From Capra hircus (lineage: Eukaryota > Chordata > Mammalia > Artiodactyla > Bovidae), in NCBI RefSeq assembly GCF_001704415.2, contig NC_030817.1, positions 30,391,550-30,455,549 on the forward strand: a stretch of DNA of 64,000 nucleotides, read 5' to 3'. The translations under genes were made by a program, and so were the position numbers. Below the pieces are notes generated by a model. That model was not told the DNA's origin. It searched no databases and saw only the letters and a program-made list of their open reading frames with translations. Below, one piece after another: positions 32,195-42,659 of this stretch (position 1 is its first letter; each line of letters starts with the position of its first letter).

Positions 32195-32474
32195 ATACAT
32201 GTTCTGCAAAAGACACTATCAAGAGAAAAAGACAAGCTACAGACTAGGAGAGTATATTTGCAAAGTACCTGTGATAAAGAACTATTATCCAAAACATATA
32301 AAGAGCTCTTAAAACTCAACAATAAGAAAACGAAGCACTTTTAAAGAATGGACCAGAGATCTCACAACAAAAGAGATATAGATGGCAAATAAGCATATGA
32401 AAAAAATGCTCGATATCCTGTGTTGTTAGACAATTGCATATTAAAACAGCAGTCAGATACAACTACTTACCTAT
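32195..32474 (+). mobile_element. L1 ORF2 fragment, left part (split by BovB)
   Basis: Forward L1 ORF2 relic: CAAGCTACAGACTAGGAGAG, AAAGAGCTCTTAAAACTCAA, AGATGGCAAATAAGCATATG. It breaks at ACTACTTACCTAT and resumes in register at 35665 (ACTTATCTGTTACCATGGCC). A BovB insertion separates the halves. Confidence 0.8.
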
Positions 32475-34719
32475 TCAGTTCAGTTCAGTTGCTCAGTCGT
32501 GTCCAGCTCTTTGAGACCCCTTGAACCGCAGCACACCAGGCCTCCCTGTCAATCACTAACTCCTGGAGTTTACCCAAACTCATGTCCGTTGAGTTGGTGA
32601 TACCATCCAACCATCTCATCCTCTGTCGTCCCCTTCTCCTCCTGCCCTCAATCTTTCCCAGCATCAGGGTCTTTTCAAATAAGTCCATTCTTTGCATCAG
32701 GTGGCCAAAGTATTGGAGTTTCAGCTTTAGCGTCAGTCTTTCCAATGAATATTCAGGACTGATCTCCTTTAGGATGGACTGGTTGTAACTCCTTGCAGTC
32801 CAAGGGACTCTCAAGAGTCTTGCCCAACACCACAGTTCAAAAGCATCAATTCTTCAGCCCTCAGCTTTCTTCACAGTCCAACTGTCACATCCATACATGA
32901 CTACTGGAAAAACCATAGCCTTGACTAGATGGACATTTGTTGACAAAGTAATGTCTCTGATTTTTAATATACTGTCTAGGTTGGTCATAACTTTCCTTCC
33001 AAGGGGTAAGTGTCTTTTAATTTCATGGCTGCAATCACCATCTGCAATCACCATTTTGGAGACCCAAAAAATAAAGTCAGAAACTGTTTCTACTGTTTCC
33101 CCATCTATTTGCCATGAGGTGATGGGACCGGATGCCATGATCTTAGTTTCCTGAATGTTGAGCTTTAAGCCCACTTTTGCACTCTCCTCTTTCACTTTTA
33201 TCAAGAGGCTCTTTAGTTCTTCTTCACTTTCTGCCATAAGGGTGGTGTTATCTGCATATCTGAGGTTATTGATATTTCTCCTGGCAATCTTGATTCCAGC
33301 TTGTGCTTCTTCCAGCCCAGCGTTTCTCATGATGTACTCTGCACAGAAGTTAAATAAGCAGGGTGACAATATACAGCCTTTATGTACTCCTTGTCCTATT
33401 TGGAACCAGTCTGTTGTTCCATGTCCAGTTCTAACTATTGCTTCCTGACCTGCATATAGGTTTCTCAAGAGACCGGTCAGGTGGTCTGGTATTCCCATCT
33501 CTTTCAGAATTTTCCACAGTTTATTGTGATCCATACAGTCAAAGGCTTTGGCATAGTCAATAAAGCAGAAACAGATGTGTTTCTGGAAGTCTCTTGCTTT
33601 TTCCATGATCCAGCGAATGTTAGTAATTTGATCTCTGGTTCCTCTGCCTTTTCTAAAACCAGCTTGAACATCTGGAACTTCACAGTTCACATATTGCTGA
33701 AGCCTGACTTACAGAATTTTGAGCATTACTTTGCTAGCCTGTGAGATGAGTGCAATTGTGCAATAGTTCGAGCATTCTTTGGCATTGCCTTTCTTTGGGA
33801 TTGGAATGAAAACTGACCTTTTCCAGTCCTGTGGCCACTGCTGAGTTTTCCAAATTTGCTGGCATATTGAGTGCAGCACTTTCACAGCATCATCTTTTAG
33901 GATTTGAAATAATAGCTCAACTGGAATTCCATCACTTCCACTAGTTTTGTTCGAAGTGATGCTTCCTAAGGCCCGCTTGACTTCACATTCCAGGATGTCT
34001 AGCACTAGGTGAGTGATCACAGCATCGTGATTATCTAGGTCATGAAGATCTTTTCTGTACAGTTCTCCTGTGTATTCTTGCCACCTCTTCTTAATATCTT
34101 CTGCTTCTGTTAGGTCCATACCATTTCTGTCCTTTATTGAGCCCAACTTTGCATGAAATGTTCCTTTGTTGTCTCTAATCTTCTTGAAGAGATCTCTAAT
34201 CTTTCCCATTCTATTGTTTTCCTCTATTTCTTTGTACTGATCACTGAGGAAGGCTTTCTTATCTCTCCTTGCTATTCTTTGGAACTCTGCATTCAAATGG
34301 GTATATCTTTCCTTTTCTCCTTTGCTTTTCACTTCTCTTCTTTTCACAGCTATTTGTAAGGCCTCTACAGACAGCCATTTTGCTTTTTTTGCATTTCTTT
34401 TCCATGGGGATGGTCTTGATCCCTGTCTCCTATACAGTGTCATGAACCTCTGTCCATAGTTCATCAGGCACTCTATTTATCAGATCTAGTCCCTTAAATC
34501 TATTTCTCACTTCCACTATATAATCATAAGGGATTTGATTTAGGTCATACCTGTATGGTCTAGTGGTTTCCCCCACTTTCTTCAATTTAAGTCTGAATTT
34601 GGCAATAAGAAGTTCACTATCTGAGCCATAGTCAGCTCCCAGTCTTGTTTTTGCTGACTGTATAGAGCTTCTCCATCTTTGGCTGCAAAGAATATAATCA
34701 ATCTGATTTCTGTATTGAC
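32475..34719 (-). mobile_element. BovB 3' segment of second twin-primed insertion
   Basis: About 2.25 kb of BovB in reverse, from the 3' terminus (TCAGTTCAGTTCAGTTGCTC) through the RT domain to the distal endonuclease region (AAAGAATATAATCAATCTGA). Frames: 34464-33709 (251 codons), 33690-32854 (278 codons, with IDYAKAFDCMDHNKLW and LRYADNTTLM, so YADD reads YADN), and 32814-32485. It abuts a forward 5' segment at 34719/34720. Imperfect TSDs ACTTACCTAT (32465-32474) and ACTTATCTGT (35665-35674) flank the composite. Confidence 0.9.
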
Positions 34720-35664
34720 ATCACAGACAACTAGCCAATCTGATCACATGGACCATCATGTTGTCTAACTCAGTGAAACTAAGCCATGCCATGTGGGGCC
34801 ACCCAAGATGGATGGGTCATGGTGGAGAAGTCTGAGAGAATGTGGTCCACTGGAGAAGGGAAAGGCAAACCACTTCAGTATTTTTGCCTTGAGAACCCCA
34901 CAAACAGTATGAAAAGGCAAAAAGATAGGACACTAAGAGATGAACTCCCCAGGTCAGTAGGTACCCAATATGCTACTGGAGATCAGTAGAGAAATAACTC
35001 CAGAAAGAATGAAGGGATGGAGCCAAAGCAAAAACAACACCCAGTTGTGGATGGGACTGGTGATAGAAGCAAGGTCTGATGCTGTAAAGAGCAATATTGC
35101 ATAGGAACCTGGAATGTCAGGTCTATGAATCAAGGCAAATTGGAAGTGGTCAAACAGGAGTGAATATTGACAGGAGTGACAAGAGTGAATGTCGACCTTC
35201 TAGGAATCAGTGAACTAAAATGGACTGGGATGGGTGAATTTAACTCAGATGACCATTATATCTAGTACTGGGGGCAGGAATCCCTTAGAAGAAATGGAGT
35301 AGCCATCATGGTCAACAAAGAGTCCGAAATGCAGTACTTGGATGCAATCTCAAAAACGACAGAATGATCTCTGTTCATTTCCAAGGCAAACCATTCAATA
35401 TCACAGTAATCCAAGTCTATGCCCCGACCAGTAATACTGAAGAAGCTGATGTTGAATTGTTCTATGAAGACCTACAAGACCTTTTAGAACTAACACCCAA
35501 AAAGGATGTCCTTTTCATTACAGGGGACTGGAATGCAAAACTAGAAAGTCAAGACAACCTGGAGTAACAGGCAAATTTGGCCTTGGAGTATAGAATGAAG
35601 CAGAGCAAAGGCTAATAGAGTTTTGCCAAGAGAAGGCACTGGTCATAGCAAACACCCTCTTCCA
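34720..35664 (+). mobile_element. BovB 5' segment (inverted part of the same insertion)
   Basis: Forward BovB from ATCACAGACAACTAGCCAAT through the N-terminal endonuclease part: GGAACCTGGAATGTCAGG, AGTGAACTAAAATGGACTGG, then a 67-codon frame with VIQVYAPTSN and GDWNAKL. It ends GCAAACACCCTCTTCCAAC. Compared with the copy at 46639-49798, the reverse segment starts only about 39 bp further on in the element. A premature TAG sits at 35263-35265. Confidence 0.9.
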
Positions 35665-35945
35665 ACTTATCTGTTACCATGGCCAAAATCCAAAATGCTG
35701 ACAACACCAAATGCTGGTGACGATGTGGACCAAGAATTCTCATTCTTTGCTGCTGAGGATGCAAAATGGTAAAGACCCTTTGGAAGACAGTTGGTAGTTT
35801 ATTACAAAGCTAAACATATTCTTGCCATGTAACCCAGGAAGTAAATTCTTCGATATTTTCCCAAATCATAAGTGGTGAAACTTATATTCACATAAAAACT
35901 TGCACACAGATGTTTATAGTAACTTTACTCATGGTTGCCCAAACT
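35665..35945 (+). mobile_element. L1 ORF2 fragment, right part
   Basis: Continuation of the L1 at 32195-32474: GGCCAAAATCCAAAATGCTG, ACACCAAATGCTGGTGACGA, GCAAAATGGTAAAGACCC, TTGGAAGACAGTTGGTAG. It ends near ACTTTACTCATGGTTGCCCA. Broken frames. Confidence 0.8.
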
Positions 35946-35949
35946 TAGT

Positions 35950-36068
35950 CCAATTTTATTCTTTTGCATATAGGTATCCAGTTTTCCCAGAACTATTTAT
36001 TAAAGAGACTATCTTATACTCATTGAGTATTCTTGGCTCCATTTTCAAAGTATTACTTGACTGTGCAT
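35950..36068 (-). mobile_element. L1 ORF2 fragment, left part (split by LTR and BovB)
   Basis: Reverse L1 ORF2: ATAGGTATCCAGTTTTCCCA, ACTATTTATTAAAGAGACTA, TATTCTTGGCTCCATTTTCA. The same L1 continues at 40970 (CAATATGCATGAGTTTATTT), after a solo LTR and a BovB. Confidence 0.75.
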
Positions 36069-36629
36069 TGTTGAAGAGGAAATTTTCCTCTACCTTTAAG
36101 GTTTTTCTGGCTGGTCTAAGAATGAAGTTGTTATGAGACAGATTAGCAAAAGAAAATCAAACAAAAATTTGGTAACATGAACACATAAGAGAGACCCAGG
36201 AAGACTGAGTAATTTGTCAAAATGGCCAGAATCCTCACCTTAAACCCAGTCTTTAGCTAAAGACAGACAGGGATGATGGGGATAGTTGTTTGGGACTACA
36301 AAGGTGAGGATGACGATTCACATGGAGATGGAAAAGCAAGTGTTTGGTAAACCAGTGTTTGCTTGGCCAGGGAAAGACAATGGGGCACAGAGAGAAATTT
36401 TAACAAATTTTGCTAGGTTCTTCCCTACCTACCACACCTAGCTCATATTATAGTCATCTATTGTGATATCTCCCTTCTTGGAACATGTCTTCTATCTAAA
36501 TTCTTTCAGGCAGTTAAAGGGAAAGTCAAAGCTTCTTCCTGAGTCTTTTGGGCCTTGATTGTTTTCAACTTGAAATAATCCACATGCCAAAGAGATACAT
36601 TTTGAGATGGCAAATTTTCCTCCCCTACA
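36069..36629 (-). mobile_element. Endogenous retrovirus solo LTR inside L1
   Basis: On the minus strand the piece starts TGTAGGGGAGGAAAATTTGC and ends CCTCTTCAACA, giving the TG...CA ends of a retroviral LTR and a plausible length of 561 bp. No internal viral region is attached. The flanks do not give a clean 4-6 bp TSD. A short TGCAT occurs on both sides but is offset. Family not named with confidence. Confidence 0.6.
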
Positions 36630-37335
36630 ATATGCATGTGTGGATCATAATAAACTGTGGAAAATTCTGAAAGAGATGGGAATACCAGACCACCTGACCT
36701 GCCTCTTGAGAAACCTATATGGAGGTCAGGAAGCAACAGTTAGAACTGGACATGGAACAACAGACTGGTTCCAAATAGGAAAAGGAGTACGTCAAGGCTG
36801 TATATTGTCACCCTACTTATTTAATTTATATGCAGAGTACATCATGAGAAACGCTGGGCTGGAAGAAGCACAAGCTGGAATCAAGATTGCCAGGAGAAAT
36901 ATCAATAACATCAGATATGCAGATGACACCACCCTTATGGCAGAAAGTGAAGAGAAACTAAAAAGACTCCTGATGAAAGGGAAAGAGGAGAGTGCAAAAG
37001 TGGGCTTAAAGCTCAACATTCAGAAAACAAAGATCATGGCATCTGGTCCCATCACTTCATGACAAATAGATGGGGAAACAGTGGAAACAGTTTCTGACTT
37101 TATGTTTTTGGGCTCCAAAATGGTGATTGCAGATGGTGATTGCAGCCATGAAATTAAAAGACGCTTACTCCTTGGATGGGAAGTTATGACCAACCTAGAT
37201 AGCATATTCAAAAGCAGAGACATTACTTTGTCAACAAATGTCCATCTAGTCAAGGCTATGGTTTTTCCAGTAGTCATGTATGGATGTGACAGTTGGACTG
37301 TGAAGAAAGCTGAATGCCGAAGAATTGATGCTTTT

Positions 37336-40300
37336 TTTTTTCTTTTACTTAAAATTTATTTTTTATTTATTTATTTTTTTAATTTTAAAATCTTTAATTC
37401 TTACATGCATTCCCAAACATGAACCCCCCTCCCACCTCCCTCCCCACAACATCTCTCTGGGTCATCCTCATGCACCAGCCCCAAGCACGCTGCATCCTGC
37501 ATCAGACACAGACCGGCGATTCAATTCTTACATGATAGTATACATGTTAGAATGTCATTCTCCCAAATCATCCCACCCTCTCCCTCCCGCTCTGAGTCCA
37601 AAAGTCCATTATACACATCTGTGTCTCTTTCCCTGTCTTGCATACAGGGTCGTCATTGCCATCTTCCCAAATTCCATATATATGTGTTAGTATACTGTAT
37701 TGGTGTCTTTCCTTCTGGCTTACTTCACTCTGTACAATCGGCTCCATTTTCATCCATCCCACCAGAACTGACTCAAATGAATTCTTTTTAACGGCTGAGT
37801 AATACTCCATTGTGTATATGCACCACAGCTTTCCCATCCATTCATCTGCTGATGGACATCTAGGTTGTTTCCATGTCCTAGCCATTATAAACAGTGCTGC
37901 GATGAACATTGGGGTACATGCGTCTCCCTCAACTCCGGCTTCCTCGGGGTGTATGCCCAGCAGTGGGACCGCTGGGTCATAAGGCAGTTCTATTTGCAAT
38001 TTTTTAAGGAATCTCCACACTATTCTCCACAGTGGCTGCACTAGTTTGCATTCCCACCAACAGTGCAGGAGGGCTCCCCCTTCTCCACACCCTCTCCAGC
38101 ATTTACCGCCTGCAGATTTTTGGATCGCAGCCATTCTGACTGGTGTGAAGTGGCACCTCACCGCGGCTCCGACTTGCACCTCTCTAACAATGAGCGATGT
38201 TGAGCATCCCCTCATGTGCTTGTTAGCCATCCGTACGTCCTCCCTGGAGAAATGTCTATTTAGTTCTTTGGCCCATCTTTTGATCGGGTCGTTTATTTTT
38301 CTGGAATTGAGCTGCAGAAGCTGTCCGCATATTCTCGAGACTAGTTGTCTGTCAGTTGCCTCATTTGCTACCATTTTCTCCCATTCAGAATGCTGTCCCC
38401 TCACCCTGCTTACACTTTCCCTTGCCGTGCAGAAGCTTTTAATTTTAATTAGATCCCATTTGTTTATTTTTGCTTTTATTTCCAGAATTCTGGGAGGTGG
38501 ATCATAGAGGATCCCGCTGTGATTTATGTCCGAGAGTGCCCTGCCTATGTTCTCCTCTAGGAGTTCCATAGTTTCTGGTCTTACATCTAGATCTCTAATC
38601 CATTCTGAGTTTATTTTTGTGTGGGGTGTTAGAAAGTGATCCAGTTTCATTCCTTTACAAGTGGTTGACCAGTTTTCCCAGCACCACTTGTTAAAGAGAT
38701 TGTCTTTACTCCACCATACATTCTTGCCTCCTTTGTCAAAGACAAGGTGTCCACATGTGTGTGGATTTATCTCTGGGCTCTCTACTTTGCTCCATTGATC
38801 TATATGTCTGTCTTTGTGCCAGTACCATACTGTCCTGATGACTGTGGCTTTGCAGTAGAGCCTGAAGTCAGGCAAGTCGACTCCTCCAGTTCCATTCTTC
38901 TTTCTCAAGATTGCTCTGGCTGTTCGAGGTTTTTTGTATTTCCATACAAATCTTGAAATTATTTGTTCTAGTTCTGTGAAAAATGTTGCTGCTAGCTTGA
39001 TAGTGATTGCATTGAATCCGTAAATTGCTTTGGGTAGTGTACTCATCTTCACTATATTGATTCTTCCGATCCACGAACATGGCACATCCCTCCATCCATT
39101 AGTGTCCTCTTTGATTTCTTTCATCAGTGTTTTATAGTTTTCTATATATAGGTCTTTAGTTTCTTTAGGTAGATATATTCCTAAGTATTTTATTCTTTTC
39201 ATTGCAATGGTGAATGGAATTGTTTCCTTAGTTTCTTTTTCTACTGTCTCATTGTTCGTGTATAGGAATGCAAGGGATTTCTGTGTGTTGATTTTATATC
39301 CTGCAACTTTACTGTATTCATTGATGAGCTCTAGTAATTTTCTGGTGGAGTCTTTAGGGTTTTCCATGTAGAGGATCATGTCATCTGCAAACAGTGAGAG
39401 TTTTACTTCTTCTTTTCCAATTTGGATTCCTTTTATTTCTTTTTCTGCTCTAATTGCTGTGGCCAAAACTTCCAGAACTATGTTGAACAGTAGCGGTGAA
39501 AGTGGACACCCTTGTCTTGTTCCTGACTTTAGCGGAAATGCTTTCAATTTTTCACCATTGAGGATAATGTTTGCTGTGGGTTTGTCATAGATAGCTTTTA
39601 TTATGTTGAGGTATGTTCCTTCTATTCCTGCTTTCTGGAGAGTTTTTATCATAAATGGATGTTGAATTTTGTCAAAGGCCTTCTCTGCATCTATTGAGAT
39701 AATCATATGGTTTTTATTTTTCAGTTTGTTGATGTGGTGAATTACATTGATTGATTTGCGGATATGGAAGAATCCTTGCATCCCTGGGATAAAGCCCACT
39801 TGGTCATGGTGTATGATCTTTTTAATGTGTTGTTGGATTCTGATTGCTAGAATTTTGTTGAGGATTTTTGCATCTATGTTCATCAGTGATATTGGCCTGT
39901 AGTTTTCTTTTTTTGTGACATCTTTGTCAGGTTTTGGTATTAGGGTGATGGTGGCCTCATAGAATGAGTTTGGAAGTTTACCTTCCTCTGCAATTTTCTG
40001 GAAGAGTTTGAGGAGGATAGGTGTTAGCTCCTCTCGAAATTTTTGGTAGAATTCAGCTGTGAAGCCGTCTGGACCTGGGCTTTTGTTTGCTGGAAGATTT
40101 CTGATTACAGTTTCAATTTCCGTGCTTGTGATGGGTCTGTTAAGATTTTCTATTTCTTCCTGGTTCAGTTTTGGAAAATTGTACTTTTCTAAGAATTTGT
40201 CCATTTCTTCCACGTTGTCCATTTTATTGGCATACAATTGCTGATAGTAGTCTCTTATGATCCTTTGTATTTCTGTGTTGTCTGTTGTGATCTCTCCATT

Positions 40301-40620
40301 TTCATTTCTAATTTTATTGATTTTATTTTTCTCTCTTTGCTTCTTGATGAGTCTGGCTAATGGTTTGTCAATTTTATTTATCCTTTCAAAGAACCAGCTT
40401 TTGGCTTTGTTGATTTTTGCTATGGTCTCTTTTGTTTCTTTTGCATTTATTTCTGCCCTAATTTTTAAGATTTCTTTCCTTCTACTAACTCTGGGGTTCT
40501 CCAACTCTTCCTTTTCTAGTTGCTTTAGTTGTAGAGTTAGGTTATTTATTTGACTTTTTTCTTGTTTTTTGAGGTATGCCTGTATTGCTATGAACTTTCC
40601 TCTTAGCACTGCTTTTATAG
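37336..40620 (-). mobile_element. Young L1 LINE, 3.3 kb, 5'-truncated
   Basis: A ruminant L1 in reverse inserted in the BovB word GATGCTTTTGAACTG. The T-run at 37336 is the poly(A) tail on the opposite strand. TSD TGCTTTT lies at 37329-37335 and 40621-40627, and the cut at TTTT/A-type sequence fits L1 endonuclease. It has about 230 bp of 3' UTR and an open ORF2 remainder. ORF1 and the ORF2 endonuclease are missing. Confidence 0.95.
37568..40618 (-). pseudogene. L1 ORF2 remainder: open RT and C-terminal region, no endonuclease
   Basis: Over 1,013 codons remain open up to the stop at 37568-37570. The frame runs through the truncation point (KAVLRGKFIAIQ), so the GTG at 40607-40609 is not a real start. 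The RT domain is recognisable: RPISLMNIDAKILNKIL, IDAEKAFDKIQHPF, SGTRQGCPLSPLLFNIVLEV, and FADDMILYM with the FADD active site at 39380-39391 (residues about 407-410). The C-terminal part has the WWECKLVQPLW and DPAVPLLGIHP tracts and ends QSGRERVG. Full-length ORF2 is about 1.27 thousand residues, so about the first 260 including the endonuclease are lost. No promoter is attached. Confidence 0.93.
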
Positions 40621-40969
40621 TGCTTTTGAACTGTGGTGTTGGAGAAGACTTTTGAGAGTCCCTTGGACTGCAAGGAGATCCAACCAGTCCATCCTTAAAG
40701 GGATCAGTCCTGTGTGTTCATTGGAAGGACTGATGCTCACGCTGAAACTCCAATACTTTGGCCACCTCATGTGAAGAGTTGATTCATTGGAAAAGACCCT
40801 GATGCTGGGAGGGATTGGGTACAGGAGGAGAAGGGGATGACAGAGGATGAGATGGCTGGATGGCGACTCGATGCACATGGAGTTGGTGATGGACAGGGAG
40901 TCCTGGCGTACTGCGATTCATGGGGCCACAAAGAGTCTGATACGTCTGAGCAACTGAACTGACTGACTG

Positions 40970-41160
40970 ACAATATGCATGAGTTTATTTCTGGACTCTC
41001 TATTCTGTTCTTTTGGTCTATGTGTCTGTTTTTATGACAATACTGTAATGTTTTGATTACTGTATCTTTGTAGTACATGTTGAAACCAGGAAGTGTGATG
41101 CTTTTAGCTTTGTTCTTTCTTGAGGTTGCCTTGGCTCTTTGAGGACTTTTTTGATTCCAT
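40970..41160 (-). mobile_element. L1 ORF2 fragment, right part
   Basis: Reverse L1 resuming after BovB: GAGTTTATTTCTGGACTCTC, TCTATGTGTCTGTTTTTATG, TTGATTACTGTATCTTTGTAG, GTGTGATGCTTTTAGCTTTG. It pairs with 35950-36068 as one interrupted element. Confidence 0.8.
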
Positions 41161-41584
41161 GAAAATTTTACAATTCTTTTTAAAACTTAATTTAATTTTT
41201 TTCTATTCTGCATGTTTCCTCCTCATATTTTTGATTTTCAAAAGATATGCAGAAGCTCTTTGGTCTGATGCAATCCTGGAAAGCCCCCATACTTTTATAA
41301 GTTTTATATCCAGGAATTTCACCAGCTACCTAGAGTGAAAAAAAACAAGAAAATCCTTTATGTTTCTGCTAGGGACAAGAGAAAAGCAATTGAAATACAC
41401 CTAGAGCAATCTCCTTAACAAAGGCCTACTTAGCAACAGAAAAGATTATCAGAGCTTTATCTGAAGTGGGGAAAGGAAAATTACCCAGCTTCAGTTTCCT
41501 CTAGCCTTTCTGTCTCACCTGTAGGGAAAAATAAGGTCACAACTCAGGAACACAGGTTTTTTAAAAGACTGACACTAAATCGTA
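41161..41584. other. Unassigned non-coding DNA
   Basis: No family recognised. It lies between two L1 fragments and may be part of an old, unrecognised L1 or LTR segment. Confidence 0.4.
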
Positions 41585-42003
41585 GGGTTATACAATGATT
41601 CCCCTCCATTTTAGCTGGAGACTCCAACAATCTCCTTTCAGTAACTGATAGATCAAGAAGGCAGAAAAATCAGTAAGAATATCATTGAACTGAAGAGTGC
41701 TGCCAATCATCTTGATCTAATATTGACATTTATAGAGTACTCCATCCAGCAACAGCAGAATACACATTCTTCTCAAGTTCACATGAAGCAGTCATCAAAA
41801 CAGACCGCATTCTGGACCAGAAAACACACCTGAACAAACTAAAAATAATAGAAATCATACAAAGTATGTTAGTATGTTCCTTAGACCACAATGGAATTAA
41901 ACCAGAAATAAAAACAGAAAGATATCTGAAAAATTCTAAAATATTTGGAGATTAAACAGCACCCTACTAAATAACATGTGTCAAAGAAGTCTTAAGAAAT
42001 TAG
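41585..42003 (+). mobile_element. Old L1 ORF2 relic (end of endonuclease region)
   Basis: Forward old L1: CAGTAACTGATAGATCAAG, AGCAGAATACACATTCTTCTC, GACCGCATTCTGGACCAG, TAGACCACAATGGAATTAAA, then AACAGCACCCTACTAAATAA. The coding sense corresponds to the end of the L1 endonuclease (SDHN-like) region, heavily mutated. Confidence 0.75.
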
Positions 42004-42075
42004 AATTTCTGTTGGTTTCTCCTTCATATTTAAGTTTATAATCCATCTCAAATCGACTTTCTGTACAATGTGAGA
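42004..42075 (-). mobile_element. L1 fragment, short
   Basis: TTATAATCCATCTCAAATCG and GTACAATGTGAGACAGG resemble the reverse of an L1 ORF2 tract (ATCCATCTCGAATTAATTTT-type). Only about 70 bp. Confidence 0.45.
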
Positions 42076-42076
42076 C

Positions 42077-42310
42077 AGGCTTCTCTGGGAGCTCAAGGGT
42101 AAAGAATCCATTGGCTATAGAGAAGACACAGGAGACATGAGTTCAATCCCTGGATCAGGAAGATCCCCTGGATGAGGAAGATCCCCTGGATGAAAACATG
42201 GCAACCTTGCACTCTAATATTCTTGCCTGGGAAGACAGAGGAGTCTGGCAGAATACAGTCCATAGGGTCACAGAGAGTCAGACATGACTGAAGCTACTTA
42301 TCATGCACGT
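42077..42310 (+). mobile_element. Bov-tA SINE with internal 19 bp duplication
   Basis: Bov-tA from GGCTTCTCTGGGAGCTCAAG to GACTGAAGCTACTTATCATG. The segment (T)CAGGAAGATCCCCTGGATG is followed directly by GAGGAAGATCCCCTGGATG (about 42155-42193), a small tandem duplication inside the SINE. Confidence 0.9.
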
Positions 42311-42321
42311 AGTTAGTGGTG

Positions 42322-42449
42322 GTGGGTAGTTTAATCACTAAGTCGTATCCAACTCTTGCAACCCTGTGGACTGCAGCCCGCCAGGCTCCTCTGTCCATGG
42401 GATTTCCCAGGCAAGAATACTGGAGTGGGTTGTTATTTCCTTCTCCAGT
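42322..42449 (-). mobile_element. BovA SINE 3' part, opposite orientation
   Basis: Reverse BovA tract: TAATCACTAAGTCGTATCCA, CCGCCAGGCTCCTCTGTCC, GGTTGTTATTTCCTTCTCCAG. The tRNA head is missing. Together with the forward Bov-tA just upstream it forms an inverted SINE pair with a spacer of about 10 bp. Confidence 0.88.
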
Positions 42450-42600
42450 ATTGAGTACTTACTATGTACTTTATGTTAGATTATGGCAATGGTGAATAAG
42501 ATAGTTTCTGACATGATGGGGTTTATAATCTCATAATGGAGAAAGATATTTAAACAATCAGTTGCAGCAGTGCTAATATTCATTGTTTTTTAAAACTAGA
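42450..42600 (+). mobile_element. Ancient mammal-wide repeat (L2/MIR-type)
   Basis: TATTGAGTACTTACTATGTAC, ATGGTGAATAAGATAG, GGGGTTTATAATCTCATAATG. This follows a widespread ancient repeat pattern whose exact family I cannot fix. 63780-63930 is similar. Confidence 0.4.
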
Positions 42601-42659
42601 TAGGCTGAGTCTAATGTTACTAGTTAAAATGTATTGTGTGAGTCTAGTTAAATTATGAA

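Larger units (their letters stand above)
36639..40969 (+). mobile_element. BovB LINE (about 1.0 kb) split by a young L1
   Basis: BovB from TGTGGATCATAATAAACTGT (RT palm) at 36639 to its 3' terminus GACTGACTGA before 40970, with an L1 at 37336-40620. A 12 bp TSD ACAATATGCATG at 36627-36638 and 40970-40981 bounds the whole unit. The 151-codon frame at 36607-37062 includes IRYADDTTLM with intact YADD. A further frame at 37081-37422 runs into the L1 tail. 5'-truncated, without an endonuclease. Confidence 0.95.

Noticed and set aside
35665..36068. A twin-primed L1 made of the forward (35665-35945) and reverse (35950-36068) pieces
   Set aside because: The order of ORF2 segments is opposite to that expected for a 5' inversion, and neither outer end is a proper 3' terminus. 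Two separate old L1 copies or a later rearrangement fit better.
38046..40553. Forward frames of 60-153 codons
   Set aside because: Shadows antisense to the open L1 ORF2 remainder.
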